A stretch of DNA of 64,000 nucleotides from assembly GCA_025146925.1 (NCBI GenBank), contig CP102260.1, forward strand, positions 1,783,389 through 1,847,388, in the 5' to 3' direction. Origin of the DNA: [Bacteroides] pectinophilus. GTDB taxonomy: Bacteria > Bacillota > Clostridia > Lachnospirales > Lachnospiraceae. Below the pieces are notes generated by a model that was given only the letters and a program-made list of their open reading frames with translations, did no database searches and was not told the origin of the DNA. Shown piece after piece: positions 26,622 to 36,841 of this stretch (positions within the stretch are counted from its first letter, which is position 1; every line of letters starts with the position of its first letter). The position numbers were made by a program, and so were the translations under genes.

Positions 26622-29600
26622 TTAGTCAAGTTCAAAATAATTACGTCTTATATACAATCCAAACGCCTGACCTACAGCCTTTGAAGAATCCATTACCTCA
26701 ATTCCTATCTTAAGCCGGTTGGATGTATACAGATTAAGTACCTCTGTCTGTACACCTGCTGCCGTTGCAAGCACAAGAAGGTCTTCATCATACTCCATCT
26801 CATTCTGGAGAGTTCTGCCATAATCCTTAAGAATTGTCTCGCCTGCATCATATGTGCCATTGTCATTGGCATCAATATATATCTTAGCCTTTGCAAATGT
26901 ATCACCTGCTGCAATATCTTCATCAGTAACCTTGAACTTAAGAGGGATTGTATTATCCAGTGATACCGTTCCATCCTCTGCTGTCTTCACTGAGCGTCCG
27001 ATAATATCATACTTATTATCCTCAACCTCGATACCGTTAAGTATCTTAACCTCAGGAGGTGTTGTAGCTACGATTATCGAACGCACAAGCGTATTAACGA
27101 ACAGCTGCATCTCCGGTCCGTCAGATTCAATCTTACTGTGTCCCGCACTGGTATATGTCACATTACCCTTTGAATAGATGTAGTAATTGTTAACTGCATC
27201 CTGACCGCAGTTATTGAAGTATCTGGCATTACTTCCGCCGTCAGCTCCAAGGGTATACCATACAGTAACATCATTATTATATGCACCGGCAACTTCATTA
27301 CCATCCAGATCGTACGTAGGGATATGCTCAAGATTGAGCTGGTAGAACTGTCCGTGCGTTGTCTCTACCTGGATAGAATCATCTATCTTGTACGGATATT
27401 CTGTTACCTGCCCCCAGTTAAGCTTATTAACCCGCGTAGTATCCTTAGTGCTTCCACTCTTACTTACATCATTGAATGCCGTATATTGACCGCTAACCTT
27501 GGATATAAGACTGTTGGTGAATATTCCCGGTCCTTTCATACCGATAGGCTGCGTGAGATTCGTAGTCATGATAGGCTCATTATAATCACTGTTAGATGCC
27601 TGATAAGCCATTGTATCATGCGTGAACAATACCGAGTTACCTGCATCTATGTATGCATTAAGGGCATCTATCGCCGGCTGTGTCCTGAAAGGTGTTCCTG
27701 CCTTGCCATATGAATCACGGAAACCAACTACTACGATTGAATACTGTGACAGATAATCCTTATTCTTATCATCTGCCATAAGATCCTCAAACTCATACAC
27801 CTTCATAGGAGTTACATCAAGCCTCATTCCCGTTACACTGCTTGCTGCTCTGAATGAATCGGAGAATGCACTGCCCTTAAGGTTCATGGTTGTCGTGCCT
27901 TCATATGTCTCTGCAGCTGTTGCATTATATATCTGCAGAACCTTAACTGTCCTTGTCTCCTGAGCCTTCAGTGCGAAGGAGCTTTCCTGAGCCTCAGTAA
28001 ATCCGGCTCTTGTCACCTCAATCTTGAACTTAAAGTAACCAAACCATTTTTCAGGAATAGCACCGTTAAGTGTAATAGTGTACTCACTTCCGCTGTTTAT
28101 CGTGTCAGGTATATCATAATCCGCAAATACCTCTCTCTTTCCTCTTACGGAAACTTCATTGTAAAGAGCATCGGCATTACTGTCAATGTAGAGCTTAATA
28201 TGACTTCCTGCCGGAATCTTGCTGTCAGCCCTGATTGTAAACCTGATACTATTAACATCCTGCGGTGCGCGGTTAGTGTCATAATCGTACGCTGCCGGTG
28301 AAACTATTGTAAATCTCGGTCTTGAAGGATACGTAAGCATCTTCTTAACCTTGAAGTCTGAAGCAGTTGAATCAGAAGCCTCGGATGTAATATTGCTGCT
28401 TGCCTTACCCTCGGCGTTAAGTCTTTCATTAAGCTTAACCCTGCTCATCTTATAAATGTTAGAATCCGAGCCATCCCTCTTAGTCCTATCAATTGTGCTT
28501 CCGGCATTGTATACATCTGACATCTCGAGAAGCGGAAGCCCTGCCTTAACATATTCATAAAGCTTCTCATACGCCTTATCGGTAAAGTCATTACCTGATG
28601 TCTGCTTATTACCGAACTTACTTGTAGAAACTATTGCACCATCCTCTGTTATGACAGTTCCGTTATTCTCTGCATTTCTGCCGTAGTTAGTATTAACGTA
28701 ATCAGACGGATTGTATGTTCCGATGATAACAAGATCTACGCTTGACACAATATCATCGCTCAGGCCATTAAACGCATTGACTGACATTGACCTGATGTTA
28801 ATTGTGAAGTCCTTTGACTTCTTATTAATAACATAAGTTCCCTTGCCTGTTCCTTCATCAAATGACTTACTCTTAACTGTGTAATCACCATTAATGCCGA
28901 ATGTCCTGAGAATCTTGTCAGCGCCGGCTTCGTTGTTAAACTCATTCCTGCCCCATGGCTGAATCTCTATAACTTCGATTGTACTCATAAGGTCATTCAG
29001 TGAATACTTACCCATGATATATCTTAATACTTCACGGTATCCATGTTTGCCAAACAAATCATCAATCTTATTAATATCACATGTCGGCCAGTCAGGACTG
29101 GCAATACTTTCCTTGTTCTTGAGTGACTGGTCCATAACATTAGTTCCGTGATATGTAAAGAAGTTATTATGAACATACTCAGGTGTTGTTGTTGCATTAA
29201 AATAAGGTGCCTGTGGTGCACTTCCGTCTGTTGGATGAAGCGCTCTCCAGAACATCTCTGTTCCCCATTCAACAACAGTTCCGTCATGGCGCTTAACTGT
29301 CATTGAGGTCTTAGTCGTCTCAATCGTACCGCCTGAACCTTCATACTGGAACACACCTGCACGGTTCTCATTCTCATCATTAATAAGATCCTCTGCTCCG
29401 TATTCCTCCATGAACTGTTCCTGTGATATTGCAAGCTCAAGCATAAGGAACTGATAGAAGCCATTAGTCCTGTCAGCAGGAATACCCGACCAGTCAGTAA
29501 CAACTGCAAGATTGTCATTAACATTGCGCATGTAAAGATATAACGCAAGGTCATTACTTATATTAAGCGTAGTTGATGTTCCGCTTGTTGAAGTCCAGAT

Positions 29601-30302
29601 ATAGTCCTGTGAAAGACCTGTTGCCCTGCCGAGATTATACTGTTTACAGAACTCCGACATCTTCTGGTATGCCCTCAAGTTGCTTGAATCATGTGTCTTG
29701 GGATTAAGATATACAAAGTTGGCATTCTTAACATCATCATATGTAAGGTCTGATGCCTTAACCGTCTTAACAACAAGCTTATCGGTCATATCCGAAAACT
29801 TAGTCATCATATCGGTATCATCATTATCAGAGAAAATCATATGTGCAAGTACGTTACGGTCTTCAAAATCTCTCAGATTACCATATTCGTCACATATAAA
29901 ATGTCCGTTAACATAATTCTGTCCGCCATAGAGCTGCGCAGCACTGAAACTGAATGCCTCTCCCATCTGTCTCTTTACATCGGCATTCTCACCACACGCT
30001 GCATAGAGCTTGCGCACATCACTTTCCTTGACAGGCATTGAATCACCGCCAACCCAGTATCCGAACTGTCCCATGCATATCTCAGGCACAACCTCAAGCA
30101 CTACATAAGGATTATCCTTTGTATAATACTTATCATTGAATTCTACAACAGTCGGAATCTCATCCCTGCTGTCATAGCTGTCAGCACGTGCCTGTATCAT
30201 TCTGCCTACTCCGATTGCAGATACAACAGTGACAAGTGCCATTAATGCTGCACAATATTTTTTTAATTTGATATTCTTCAGCTTTTTACCTAATCTGGAC
30301 AT
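26622..30302 (-). CDS. Large secreted DUF5057-like protein of the pilus operon
   Basis: 1226 residues. An N-terminal signal peptide (about 14-40, ending ARA) precedes a mature region starting near VVEFNDKYYTKDNPYVVLEVVPE, a hallmark of DUF5057-type proteins. Two Rossmann-like stretches (VDLVIIGTYNPSDYV and SIVVVGFRDSYGKAGT with a following LFTHDTMAY) resemble glutamine-amidotransferase-like folds. Beta-rich segments lie between and after them. It is the last gene of the type IV pilus operon, 44 bases after the PilW-like gene, and GAGAGGT precedes its start. Its role is unknown; a pilus-tip or surface function is an inference from position and export. Confidence 0.75.
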   Translation of the reverse strand: MSRLGKKLKNIKLKKYCAALMALVTVVSAIGVGRMIQARADSYDSRDEIPTVVEFNDKYYTKDNPYVVLEVVPEICMGQFGYWVGGDSMPVKESDVRKLYAACGENADVKRQMGEAFSFSAAQLYGGQNYVNGHFICDEYGNLRDFEDRNVLAHMIFSDNDDTDMMTKFSDMTDKLVVKTVKASDLTYDDVKNANFVYLNPKTHDSSNLRAYQKMSEFCKQYNLGRATGLSQDYIWTSTSGTSTTLNISNDLALYLYMRNVNDNLAVVTDWSGIPADRTNGFYQFLMLELAISQEQFMEEYGAEDLINDENENRAGVFQYEGSGGTIETTKTSMTVKRHDGTVVEWGTEMFWRALHPTDGSAPQAPYFNATTTPEYVHNNFFTYHGTNVMDQSLKNKESIASPDWPTCDINKIDDLFGKHGYREVLRYIMGKYSLNDLMSTIEVIEIQPWGRNEFNNEAGADKILRTFGINGDYTVKSKSFDEGTGKGTYVINKKSKDFTINIRSMSVNAFNGLSDDIVSSVDLVIIGTYNPSDYVNTNYGRNAENNGTVITEDGAIVSTSKFGNKQTSGNDFTDKAYEKLYEYVKAGLPLLEMSDVYNAGSTIDRTKRDGSDSNIYKMSRVKLNERLNAEGKASSNITSEASDSTASDFKVKKMLTYPSRPRFTIVSPAAYDYDTNRAPQDVNSIRFTIRADSKIPAGSHIKLYIDSNADALYNEVSVRGKREVFADYDIPDTINSGSEYTITLNGAIPEKWFGYFKFKIEVTRAGFTEAQESSFALKAQETRTVKVLQIYNATAAETYEGTTTMNLKGSAFSDSFRAASSVTGMRLDVTPMKVYEFEDLMADDKNKDYLSQYSIVVVGFRDSYGKAGTPFRTQPAIDALNAYIDAGNSVLFTHDTMAYQASNSDYNEPIMTTNLTQPIGMKGPGIFTNSLISKVSGQYTAFNDVSKSGSTKDTTRVNKLNWGQVTEYPYKIDDSIQVETTHGQFYQLNLEHIPTYDLDGNEVAGAYNNDVTVWYTLGADGGSNARYFNNCGQDAVNNYYIYSKGNVTYTSAGHSKIESDGPEMQLFVNTLVRSIIVATTPPEVKILNGIEVEDNKYDIIGRSVKTAEDGTVSLDNTIPLKFKVTDEDIAAGDTFAKAKIYIDANDNGTYDAGETILKDYGRTLQNEMEYDEDLLVLATAAGVQTEVLNLYTSNRLKIGIEVMDSSKAVGQAFGLYIRRNYFELD

Positions 30303-30346
30303 CTATAACCTCTCATTCCGCTACAAGTATTACCGTAACAGCTATA

Positions 30347-30994
30347 TTAATCATTTACAATGTACTCCGCAAACTGCTCAAGGAACGGGGCATTATCGAA
30401 TCTGAATCCCTGCATTGTCATCTCGTCAAGGTCGAGAAGATTTCTTACGGATGTAACTCTTGATACAGATCTTGTATACCCGTTAAGTTCCAAAGTAAGT
30501 GTAACCTTAATCTGAACCGGATTATTAATCCCGACAACCTTATGCTGCATGGTTCCTTCACGTTCCGCAAGCTCTGTCTTAAGACTCGACTGGACAATCT
30601 CAATCTTCATCTCATCCACATTCTTGCAGAGGATACCCATTGTATCCATATTGGCGGTATTATCACCAAGATACAGACAATGATCCCTGACCATATATAT
30701 TACATTTTTTCCGTCATGAGCAACGTCCTGTGTCTGGAATGTTGCAGCAGGTCTTGAATTGGAAATAACAAGATAGTTACCTTCCATGATGGAATCACTG
30801 ATGTTGTTCAGCGCAATGTTGGCATCTTCCTGAAGCTGTGTCATTATCGTTGTCTTATTATATTGCTTGATTCCCTGTGAAACAAGCAGTGTAAGTGCAG
30901 ACATAACTATTGCACCGACTGCAAGTGATATCAGAAGTTCAACCAGCGATATACCCTTGTTATTACCCTTATAACATTTTCTAATCATCCTCAT
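30347..30994 (-). CDS. PilW/GspJ-like minor pilin
   Basis: 215 residues. A basic leader ends in NNKG, cleavage site G before ISLVELLISLA, with Glu at mature position 5 and a hydrophobic helix after it: a class III prepilin signal for PilD. The rest is a small beta-rich domain typical of PilW/GspJ. The start was placed at MRMIRK because GGAG lies 9 bases upstream; an ATG at 31009 overlaps that site. It lies in the minor-pilin block. Confidence 0.85.
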   Translation of the reverse strand: MRMIRKCYKGNNKGISLVELLISLAVGAIVMSALTLLVSQGIKQYNKTTIMTQLQEDANIALNNISDSIMEGNYLVISNSRPAATFQTQDVAHDGKNVIYMVRDHCLYLGDNTANMDTMGILCKNVDEMKIEIVQSSLKTELAEREGTMQHKVVGINNPVQIKVTLTLELNGYTRSVSRVTSVRNLLDLDEMTMQGFRFDNAPFLEQFAEYIVND

Positions 30995-31012
30995 AATGCA
31001 CATCTCCATATA

Positions 31013-31582
31013 TTACTCAGTGGCAATCTTACCTGTATTCGTCCACAATATCAGTTTGTATGTAAGACCATTGTTTGAAGCAATGTTAAACGTAAACTTA
31101 ATGGATGTTGAGTCAAGCATGCTTGCGTTAGTTACGCCGCTGACAACCTTGTCAACCGTGCCGCTGCCCGGCTTAAAATATACGAGCACCGAATCCGTAT
31201 CCGTCACAGTCGTTGTGCCATTCCCCGTAACACTGATTGTTAACTTGGAGCCAAGCTGCTGTTTATCTTTTTCAACAACATTGCCATCAGTATCCCTTCG
31301 GTATATCGTAAATGTATACTGTCCGTTTCCTGACGTTCTTTTAAGTTCTCCCCACCATTCACCTGTCTGCGACAATGTATCATTACGCAGCTCTGACACT
31401 GCCTGATAGAGATTCTTTGAAGCCTTCTTGGCATCCGCACTTACAAGCATTGTAATCCCATACGTGGCACTCGCAGCCATAATTGCAAGAATTGCGACAA
31501 CAACCACTAACTCAATAAATGTTACGCCTTTGTTGTTATCTCTCAATTTTCCCTTACTTTTCCTACAAGTCATAATCTTCAC
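31013..31582 (-). CDS. GspH/FimT-like minor pilin
   Basis: 189 residues. The leader ends NNKG and the mature start is VTFIELVVVVAILAIMAA, with Glu5, as in prepilins processed by PilD. The C-terminal domain has the size of GspH/FimT pseudopilins. It lies between the PilX-like and PilW-like genes and 3 bases upstream of the latter's earliest possible start. Confidence 0.85.
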   Translation of the reverse strand: MKIMTCRKSKGKLRDNNKGVTFIELVVVVAILAIMAASATYGITMLVSADAKKASKNLYQAVSELRNDTLSQTGEWWGELKRTSGNGQYTFTIYRRDTDGNVVEKDKQQLGSKLTISVTGNGTTTVTDTDSVLVYFKPGSGTVDKVVSGVTNASMLDSTSIKFTFNIASNNGLTYKLILWTNTGKIATE

Positions 31583-31600
31583 TCACCCATCAGCCAATAA

Positions 31601-34123
31601 TTAGTCTACATCCGTTTTCTTCCAGTTATTAAAGTATACAAGCTGGTTATATTTGATACTCTCAATTGATATCTTATCATTGATTGAACCGCCGCTGCCT
31701 CCTGAACCGCCTCCGGTTCTTGTGCCTCTGAATACTTTAATGAGCTTATCTGCATTCTCATCCGAGACCTGCTCACATATGCTCTCTATAAGACTTGCCG
31801 CACTGATTGTATTAATAACATTTACATCTGACTTAATATTAATATTACCGTTAGATGCATCTGTTGCAAGCGCAATTACAAGTCCGTCAAAATCAGCATT
31901 AATATTAACATTACCTATTGAAACAATTATACCGCCCTTGAATCCGCTTGAAGCTGTATATGTATATCCGCCGTTGGCAATGACAATTGCATACTCATTG
32001 TTGCCGTATTTTCTTATATTACCGCCAAGACTGGATACACCCTCGCCTGCCGTTGCCTGTGACGCCGTTACTATATCCGGACGGCTTACAACTCTTTCAC
32101 CTACACTGCTTCCGTAACCCAGTACAGTATTATAGTTAACTGTTCTTCCTGACTGTCCTGTAAACGGAATCGGAATACCTCCCGCAAAATCTGTTGCATT
32201 CGTGCTGTAGGATGACATATCAAGTACTGTCGTAAGTGATTTGAATCTGTTCTTAAGGTCATTAGTAACAAGCTGCTGTGCATCATCTGACAAAGGTGCC
32301 ATAGATACTGCAGCTCCTACAGAAGCATTAGATCCTGTGACCTCCGCACTTACGATAACACCTGATGTTGTTACACTGCCTGAAGCATTGACAAAACCTG
32401 TTGTCTGCTGGTCAAGGTCTTTGAGGTTAACCTTTATAAGATTCTGCATATAATTCTTCTGTGCAGTTGCTTTATCTGCATCTGTACCGGAGATTCCGAG
32501 ACCTGTCAGCTTTGTTTCAAAGTCAGTATCTGAACTCAGAATAAGATACATATAATCCGAAGCCGCCTTGGCATCCTTGAAATTAAGATAGATAAAATAC
32601 TGTCCGTTAACAGCCTTCGTCACATATGGCATTGAGTCATCAAGAAGTGACTTGGCAAAATACTCATTCTTAAGATAAGTAGCAAGTGTTGTTCCGTTAA
32701 CTCTTGAAATATCCGAACATGGGTTACCGACAACTGATCCTGCCGCATTATTCACTACTGTAGGCGGAACAAGATAAGCTTCCTGGTCGCCCTTGAATGA
32801 AAGTGACTCACCTGTCCTGTAAGGCTCCTCCGTTGTTCCGTCATACACGATATATGAACGTCCCGCAAGATATATGTAAGATGTTCTGAGTGTAAGATTA
32901 GAATGTGCCCCATTAACTATGATAGCACTACTCTCATCCTTGTTAAGATCGCTTATACCGCTGTTACTGTATCCGCTGTACTGGCCACCGATACTTACCT
33001 TGCTTGATGCACCGTTAATCTTAAGGTCGTTCTTTACAAATGTCTGGCCTTCAAGATTAAGTTCAACGCCATGGCATGGCTGCTCATATCCGCCAACTCT
33101 GTAATTCTTTGGAATAATAATATTATTGCACCACAGCTGTGTCGAACCTGAGAATGTAATCTGTGTCTGCTTCTCCGTTGTGACATCACTGTTAGTAATT
33201 ACCTGCTCTCCGATAAATCTTGTACGGCTGCTGTCACCGAATACGATTCCGCCGCCGCCTGCATATACATTACCGTCGATAAGCACCTGCTTATTGTTAT
33301 CAATTATAATTCCGTTGTCTGCAATAAGGCTGAATGAACCCATTGCCGGAACATTATTGATGGACTGTGCGCTGGAACTGAAATTAATATCTGATATAGG
33401 AAGCATAATACCTATATCATATGTAAGCTCTGACTTATATCCGTCATCTGTAATATATTCAACCTTCACATCATCGGCGTTGAATATATACAGTGATGTA
33501 CTGCTGTAATCTATAGTATAGCTGCAGGTTCCGACTGATGCCACATAAGGATGTCTGTAAGTTCCTGCCGTGATTGCACTGTTAACCGCATCAATAGTTA
33601 TATCAACACCAATATATGAATTAATAAGCTTCCTGAACTTGTTAGAGTCAAGAGGCATAGGAGATGTCTCGTTAAAGCTTCCGTCAGTAAGGTCATTTAC
33701 AACCTTAGCCATATATTTTTTACGGAGTTCAACATCGGCATTGGAAAGTCCGGGGAACGAACTTGGATCCCTGCTGACCGAATAGTTGGTCCATGAAGGG
33801 TCGTCAGAGCCGGGAACATCGTTCTTCTGTGAACGTACCATTGTATCCATGACATCCTTATATGCAGCTTCAAGTGCATCCATGCTGACCATTCCAAGTT
33901 CTGAATAAATCTCATCAACGGCCTCTTCACATGAGTAAAATGTCTTCTTGGCTTTCTTATCAACTACCTTCATCTTAAGGTTAACCATTGCACCTGCTAT
34001 CGCAACACTTCCGAGCACAGCGATAAATGCAACGACAATAAGCACAACAACAAGTGTTGCGCCTGAATTGTTTTTATGGAATTTCTTAAAAAAAGAATTA
34101 TTGCTAAACTTTGATTCTCTCAT
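31601..34123 (-). CDS. PilX/GspK-like large minor pilin
   Basis: 840 residues. A short basic leader with NNSG is followed by a hydrophobic helix ATLVVVLIVVAFIAVLGS. Mature position 5 is Val, not Glu, as in GspK-type tip subunits. The remainder is a long beta-rich, partly repetitive ectodomain with Gly-rich tracts. It likely starts the tip complex with the three other minor pilins. Its size is far above ordinary PilX proteins. AAGGAG is 9 bases before the start. Confidence 0.78.
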   Translation of the reverse strand: MRESKFSNNSFFKKFHKNNSGATLVVVLIVVAFIAVLGSVAIAGAMVNLKMKVVDKKAKKTFYSCEEAVDEIYSELGMVSMDALEAAYKDVMDTMVRSQKNDVPGSDDPSWTNYSVSRDPSSFPGLSNADVELRKKYMAKVVNDLTDGSFNETSPMPLDSNKFRKLINSYIGVDITIDAVNSAITAGTYRHPYVASVGTCSYTIDYSSTSLYIFNADDVKVEYITDDGYKSELTYDIGIMLPISDINFSSSAQSINNVPAMGSFSLIADNGIIIDNNKQVLIDGNVYAGGGGIVFGDSSRTRFIGEQVITNSDVTTEKQTQITFSGSTQLWCNNIIIPKNYRVGGYEQPCHGVELNLEGQTFVKNDLKINGASSKVSIGGQYSGYSNSGISDLNKDESSAIIVNGAHSNLTLRTSYIYLAGRSYIVYDGTTEEPYRTGESLSFKGDQEAYLVPPTVVNNAAGSVVGNPCSDISRVNGTTLATYLKNEYFAKSLLDDSMPYVTKAVNGQYFIYLNFKDAKAASDYMYLILSSDTDFETKLTGLGISGTDADKATAQKNYMQNLIKVNLKDLDQQTTGFVNASGSVTTSGVIVSAEVTGSNASVGAAVSMAPLSDDAQQLVTNDLKNRFKSLTTVLDMSSYSTNATDFAGGIPIPFTGQSGRTVNYNTVLGYGSSVGERVVSRPDIVTASQATAGEGVSSLGGNIRKYGNNEYAIVIANGGYTYTASSGFKGGIIVSIGNVNINADFDGLVIALATDASNGNINIKSDVNVINTISAASLIESICEQVSDENADKLIKVFRGTRTGGGSGGSGGSINDKISIESIKYNQLVYFNNWKKTDVD

Positions 34124-34126
34124 GGG

Positions 34127-35623
34127 CTAATTCTCCTTCGTTGAAGTTAGAGTCATATAAGGAGTAGTTCCCGCTGCCGGTTTTCTGCCATTCTCCTCGG
34201 CCCAGATATTAACTGTTACTGTGTACAGATATCTCTCTTCGTCCTCATCATAATTCTGTGTTATGCCGTTAGGTTCACTTGAGCCGTCCCAACCGTCAAC
34301 ATCAGAGAACACATTAAGACCATTGTTACGAAGCTTTGTCGTACCCGATGACTGCACACCATTAATAAATATATTAGCTGTATCGAGCTTAATCTGTACA
34401 TTAGTTCTGAAAGCATCACGATCCGCAATGTCTGAATCATTGGATGCAACGTACTGCTCAATAAGGAATACATTGGCTTCCTTGCCTGCCGGAAGCATTC
34501 CTCCGCCATTCTTATGCATATTTATATATACTGAGTCGGTTGAAGTATTACCGCTTGAACCATACTTACGGTCATATGATGTGTAGAAAATATATACATC
34601 CTTAAAGCTGTCAGATGCAATATCTATTCCGTTCTGTTCAGGAAGCGTGTATTGTTTGATGAATACATCCCCCTGTGTGCTCTCAACCTTGCTGCCGCTG
34701 CTTAGATCAATTATATCGCCATCATTATTAACCCTGTACTGGTCATTGCCATAAGCATCCTTCTCTCTGTAATACTTAACATAGAGTACGGGCTGCTCAT
34801 TATACTTTGAAGTCGTTGCGTCATATGTGATATTTACATCAACAACAACAACTTTCTTGATACCTGAGAGCTTAGATACATTAGTCTCTGTAGATGTCTG
34901 TTCTCTTGCAACCAGATTACCATGTGCGTCAGTTGAAGCCGGATTCACTATTGAAGAACGGCTTGGAAGGATAGTCTTAATACTTGTGTCATATCTGTAT
35001 ATCTCTTCCATAAGCACATAATTTTTCGTATCCCTGACTTCAGCGAATGCAGGCATACTGTAATCATTTACATTCCATGCTGAACCCGCACCTGTTCCTG
35101 CAATATCACCTTTGTTAGGGCTAAGAATTGTCTGGACATAATAGTTAATATTATTAGAGCCCTTATAGCATGCAAGACCGTCTGAATCCTTATTAACAGA
35201 AGTTCCTGTATATGTAGCCATTGTCAGATCATAGGAATAATGATTATTCGACAGCTTTGATGCCCTGGCATCATACACGCCTGTCGTAGAATCGTTGATA
35301 GTAAGCGGGGTAACAATACCGGCATCCGCATTAGCCGCTATTGTATCCCCATTACCTTTGAGAAGCTCATCAATACTAAGAGCTTTGCAGCGCTCGATGA
35401 CCTTCTGGCCTATTGCATTGGCCTCTTCGACCTTACGGGCGTTAGCATTAATCTTAGATGATGTTGCAAATGTAGTAAGCATTGGCAGCGTCATTATAGC
35501 GAGTATAATCATCGCTACCAATACCTCTACGAGTGAAAATCCCTTATTATTCTTATTATTCCTATTACCGGCTTTTAACCTCCGCATTACACGGCTTAAT
35601 TGTCCGTTAATATGGTGTCTCAT
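34127..35623 (-). CDS. PilV/GspI-like minor pilin with long ectodomain
   Basis: 498 residues. The leader ends NNKG and the mature start is FSLVEVLVAMIILAIMTLP, with Glu5. The ectodomain is large for PilV and low in recognisable motifs. AAGGGAG lies 5 bases before the start. It is the first of the four consecutive minor-pilin genes and ends 3 bases before the PilX-like gene. Confidence 0.83.
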   Translation of the reverse strand: MRHHINGQLSRVMRRLKAGNRNNKNNKGFSLVEVLVAMIILAIMTLPMLTTFATSSKINANARKVEEANAIGQKVIERCKALSIDELLKGNGDTIAANADAGIVTPLTINDSTTGVYDARASKLSNNHYSYDLTMATYTGTSVNKDSDGLACYKGSNNINYYVQTILSPNKGDIAGTGAGSAWNVNDYSMPAFAEVRDTKNYVLMEEIYRYDTSIKTILPSRSSIVNPASTDAHGNLVAREQTSTETNVSKLSGIKKVVVVDVNITYDATTSKYNEQPVLYVKYYREKDAYGNDQYRVNNDGDIIDLSSGSKVESTQGDVFIKQYTLPEQNGIDIASDSFKDVYIFYTSYDRKYGSSGNTSTDSVYINMHKNGGGMLPAGKEANVFLIEQYVASNDSDIADRDAFRTNVQIKLDTANIFINGVQSSGTTKLRNNGLNVFSDVDGWDGSSEPNGITQNYDEDEERYLYTVTVNIWAEENGRKPAAGTTPYMTLTSTKEN

Positions 35624-35642
35624 ACATACTCCCTTGTCTTAC

Positions 35643-36827
35643 TTACTGAAATATTGTTACATTACCTGTTCTGTTAGCAATCTTGACACGGCTGCTCTTT
35701 GTATCATCATTGCATACCTTGATATTAAGAGGCATATCAGTATCATTGGTTACGCTGAGGTTAATGCTTCCCGTATCCTGTGAATCAATACGAGGTGAGC
35801 TCATGATAAGCATATCCAGAGTATTGCCCGGTTCAAATGACGTACCAGCGTCATAATTAGTAAGTGGGTATGTCTTCTCACCAATCTTATACTGAACCTT
35901 ATATGCTCCCGCTGTGCCAGAGAATCTTACCGATACATCAAGCTGTGCATTACTGTTGGCAGTAAGTACAGATTCTCTTGTCATATCATTCTTCTTACCC
36001 ATTATTACAGAATCAACATCTGAGTTAGCTGAGTTAAGGAGAATGTAGTAGTCATAATTACTGAGAATGTAATCGCCGTTATTATCAGCCACATCAATTC
36101 TTGTTGAATCAAATACACTTGAATTGAAAATGTTATCAGTTCCAACCGGAAGGCTGAATGTAGGACTTACATGCTTACGCTCACTTCCGACAATTGCATA
36201 TGTTGCAATTGATGCTGTTCCGGTAACAAGACCGTCTTCTACATTGTATGACATCGATATTGACTCGATTGAATTCTTGCTATAGTAATTATTGATATAA
36301 TCAATCATCTGCTTCCACTGTGAATATTTGGCCTGATAAGATATCGTCAGTGTAGTCTTGTAACCCTTCAGGTCAGTCTTATATACATTACCGCCTGATG
36401 TATTGGATGGGTTAGATGACCTTACCTTCCCGAATGTATACACATTAGCAGCGTCTGAGAATGTAACACCCTTAACCCATGCACCTGTAATCTTCTCTAC
36501 CTTATTAAGGAAGTCAAGCTGGTCATCCTGATTAGTACTGCTGCTGTAGTTAGCAAATACTGAATTATATATCTTCTTATAATTAGCTGTATCATTCTCG
36601 TATTTGGTACGATTCTTAGTCTTCTCGATAAGATCCTTCTGCACCGAATGAAGCTTAGTAGCCTCTGTCTGATACTGTACTCTCATATCAGCGAGCTTCT
36701 GATATCCGAGAAGATATGATGCTGCAATAATTCCCGCAGCAACAACAATCATTATAAGCTTTTTATCTCTGTCGCTTATCTCAAGTGACATATTCATATT
36801 GCTTAAAAATTTGAATTTATTCTTCAT
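35643..36827 (-). CDS. PilO-like pilus alignment protein
   Basis: 394 residues. A short cytoplasmic N-terminus, one membrane helix (about 23-42), a coiled coil and a PilO-like ferredoxin-fold region (about 95-215) are followed by an extra C-terminal beta-rich domain of about 170 residues. PilO pairs with PilN to connect the inner-membrane platform. It follows the pilM-pilN fusion by 14 bases. The C-terminal domain was not recognised. Confidence 0.75.
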   Translation of the reverse strand: MKNKFKFLSNMNMSLEISDRDKKLIMIVVAAGIIAASYLLGYQKLADMRVQYQTEATKLHSVQKDLIEKTKNRTKYENDTANYKKIYNSVFANYSSSTNQDDQLDFLNKVEKITGAWVKGVTFSDAANVYTFGKVRSSNPSNTSGGNVYKTDLKGYKTTLTISYQAKYSQWKQMIDYINNYYSKNSIESISMSYNVEDGLVTGTASIATYAIVGSERKHVSPTFSLPVGTDNIFNSSVFDSTRIDVADNNGDYILSNYDYYILLNSANSDVDSVIMGKKNDMTRESVLTANSNAQLDVSVRFSGTAGAYKVQYKIGEKTYPLTNYDAGTSFEPGNTLDMLIMSSPRIDSQDTGSINLSVTNDTDMPLNIKVCNDDTKSSRVKIANRTGNVTIFQ

Positions 36828-36841
36828 TACCGCACTCCCCC

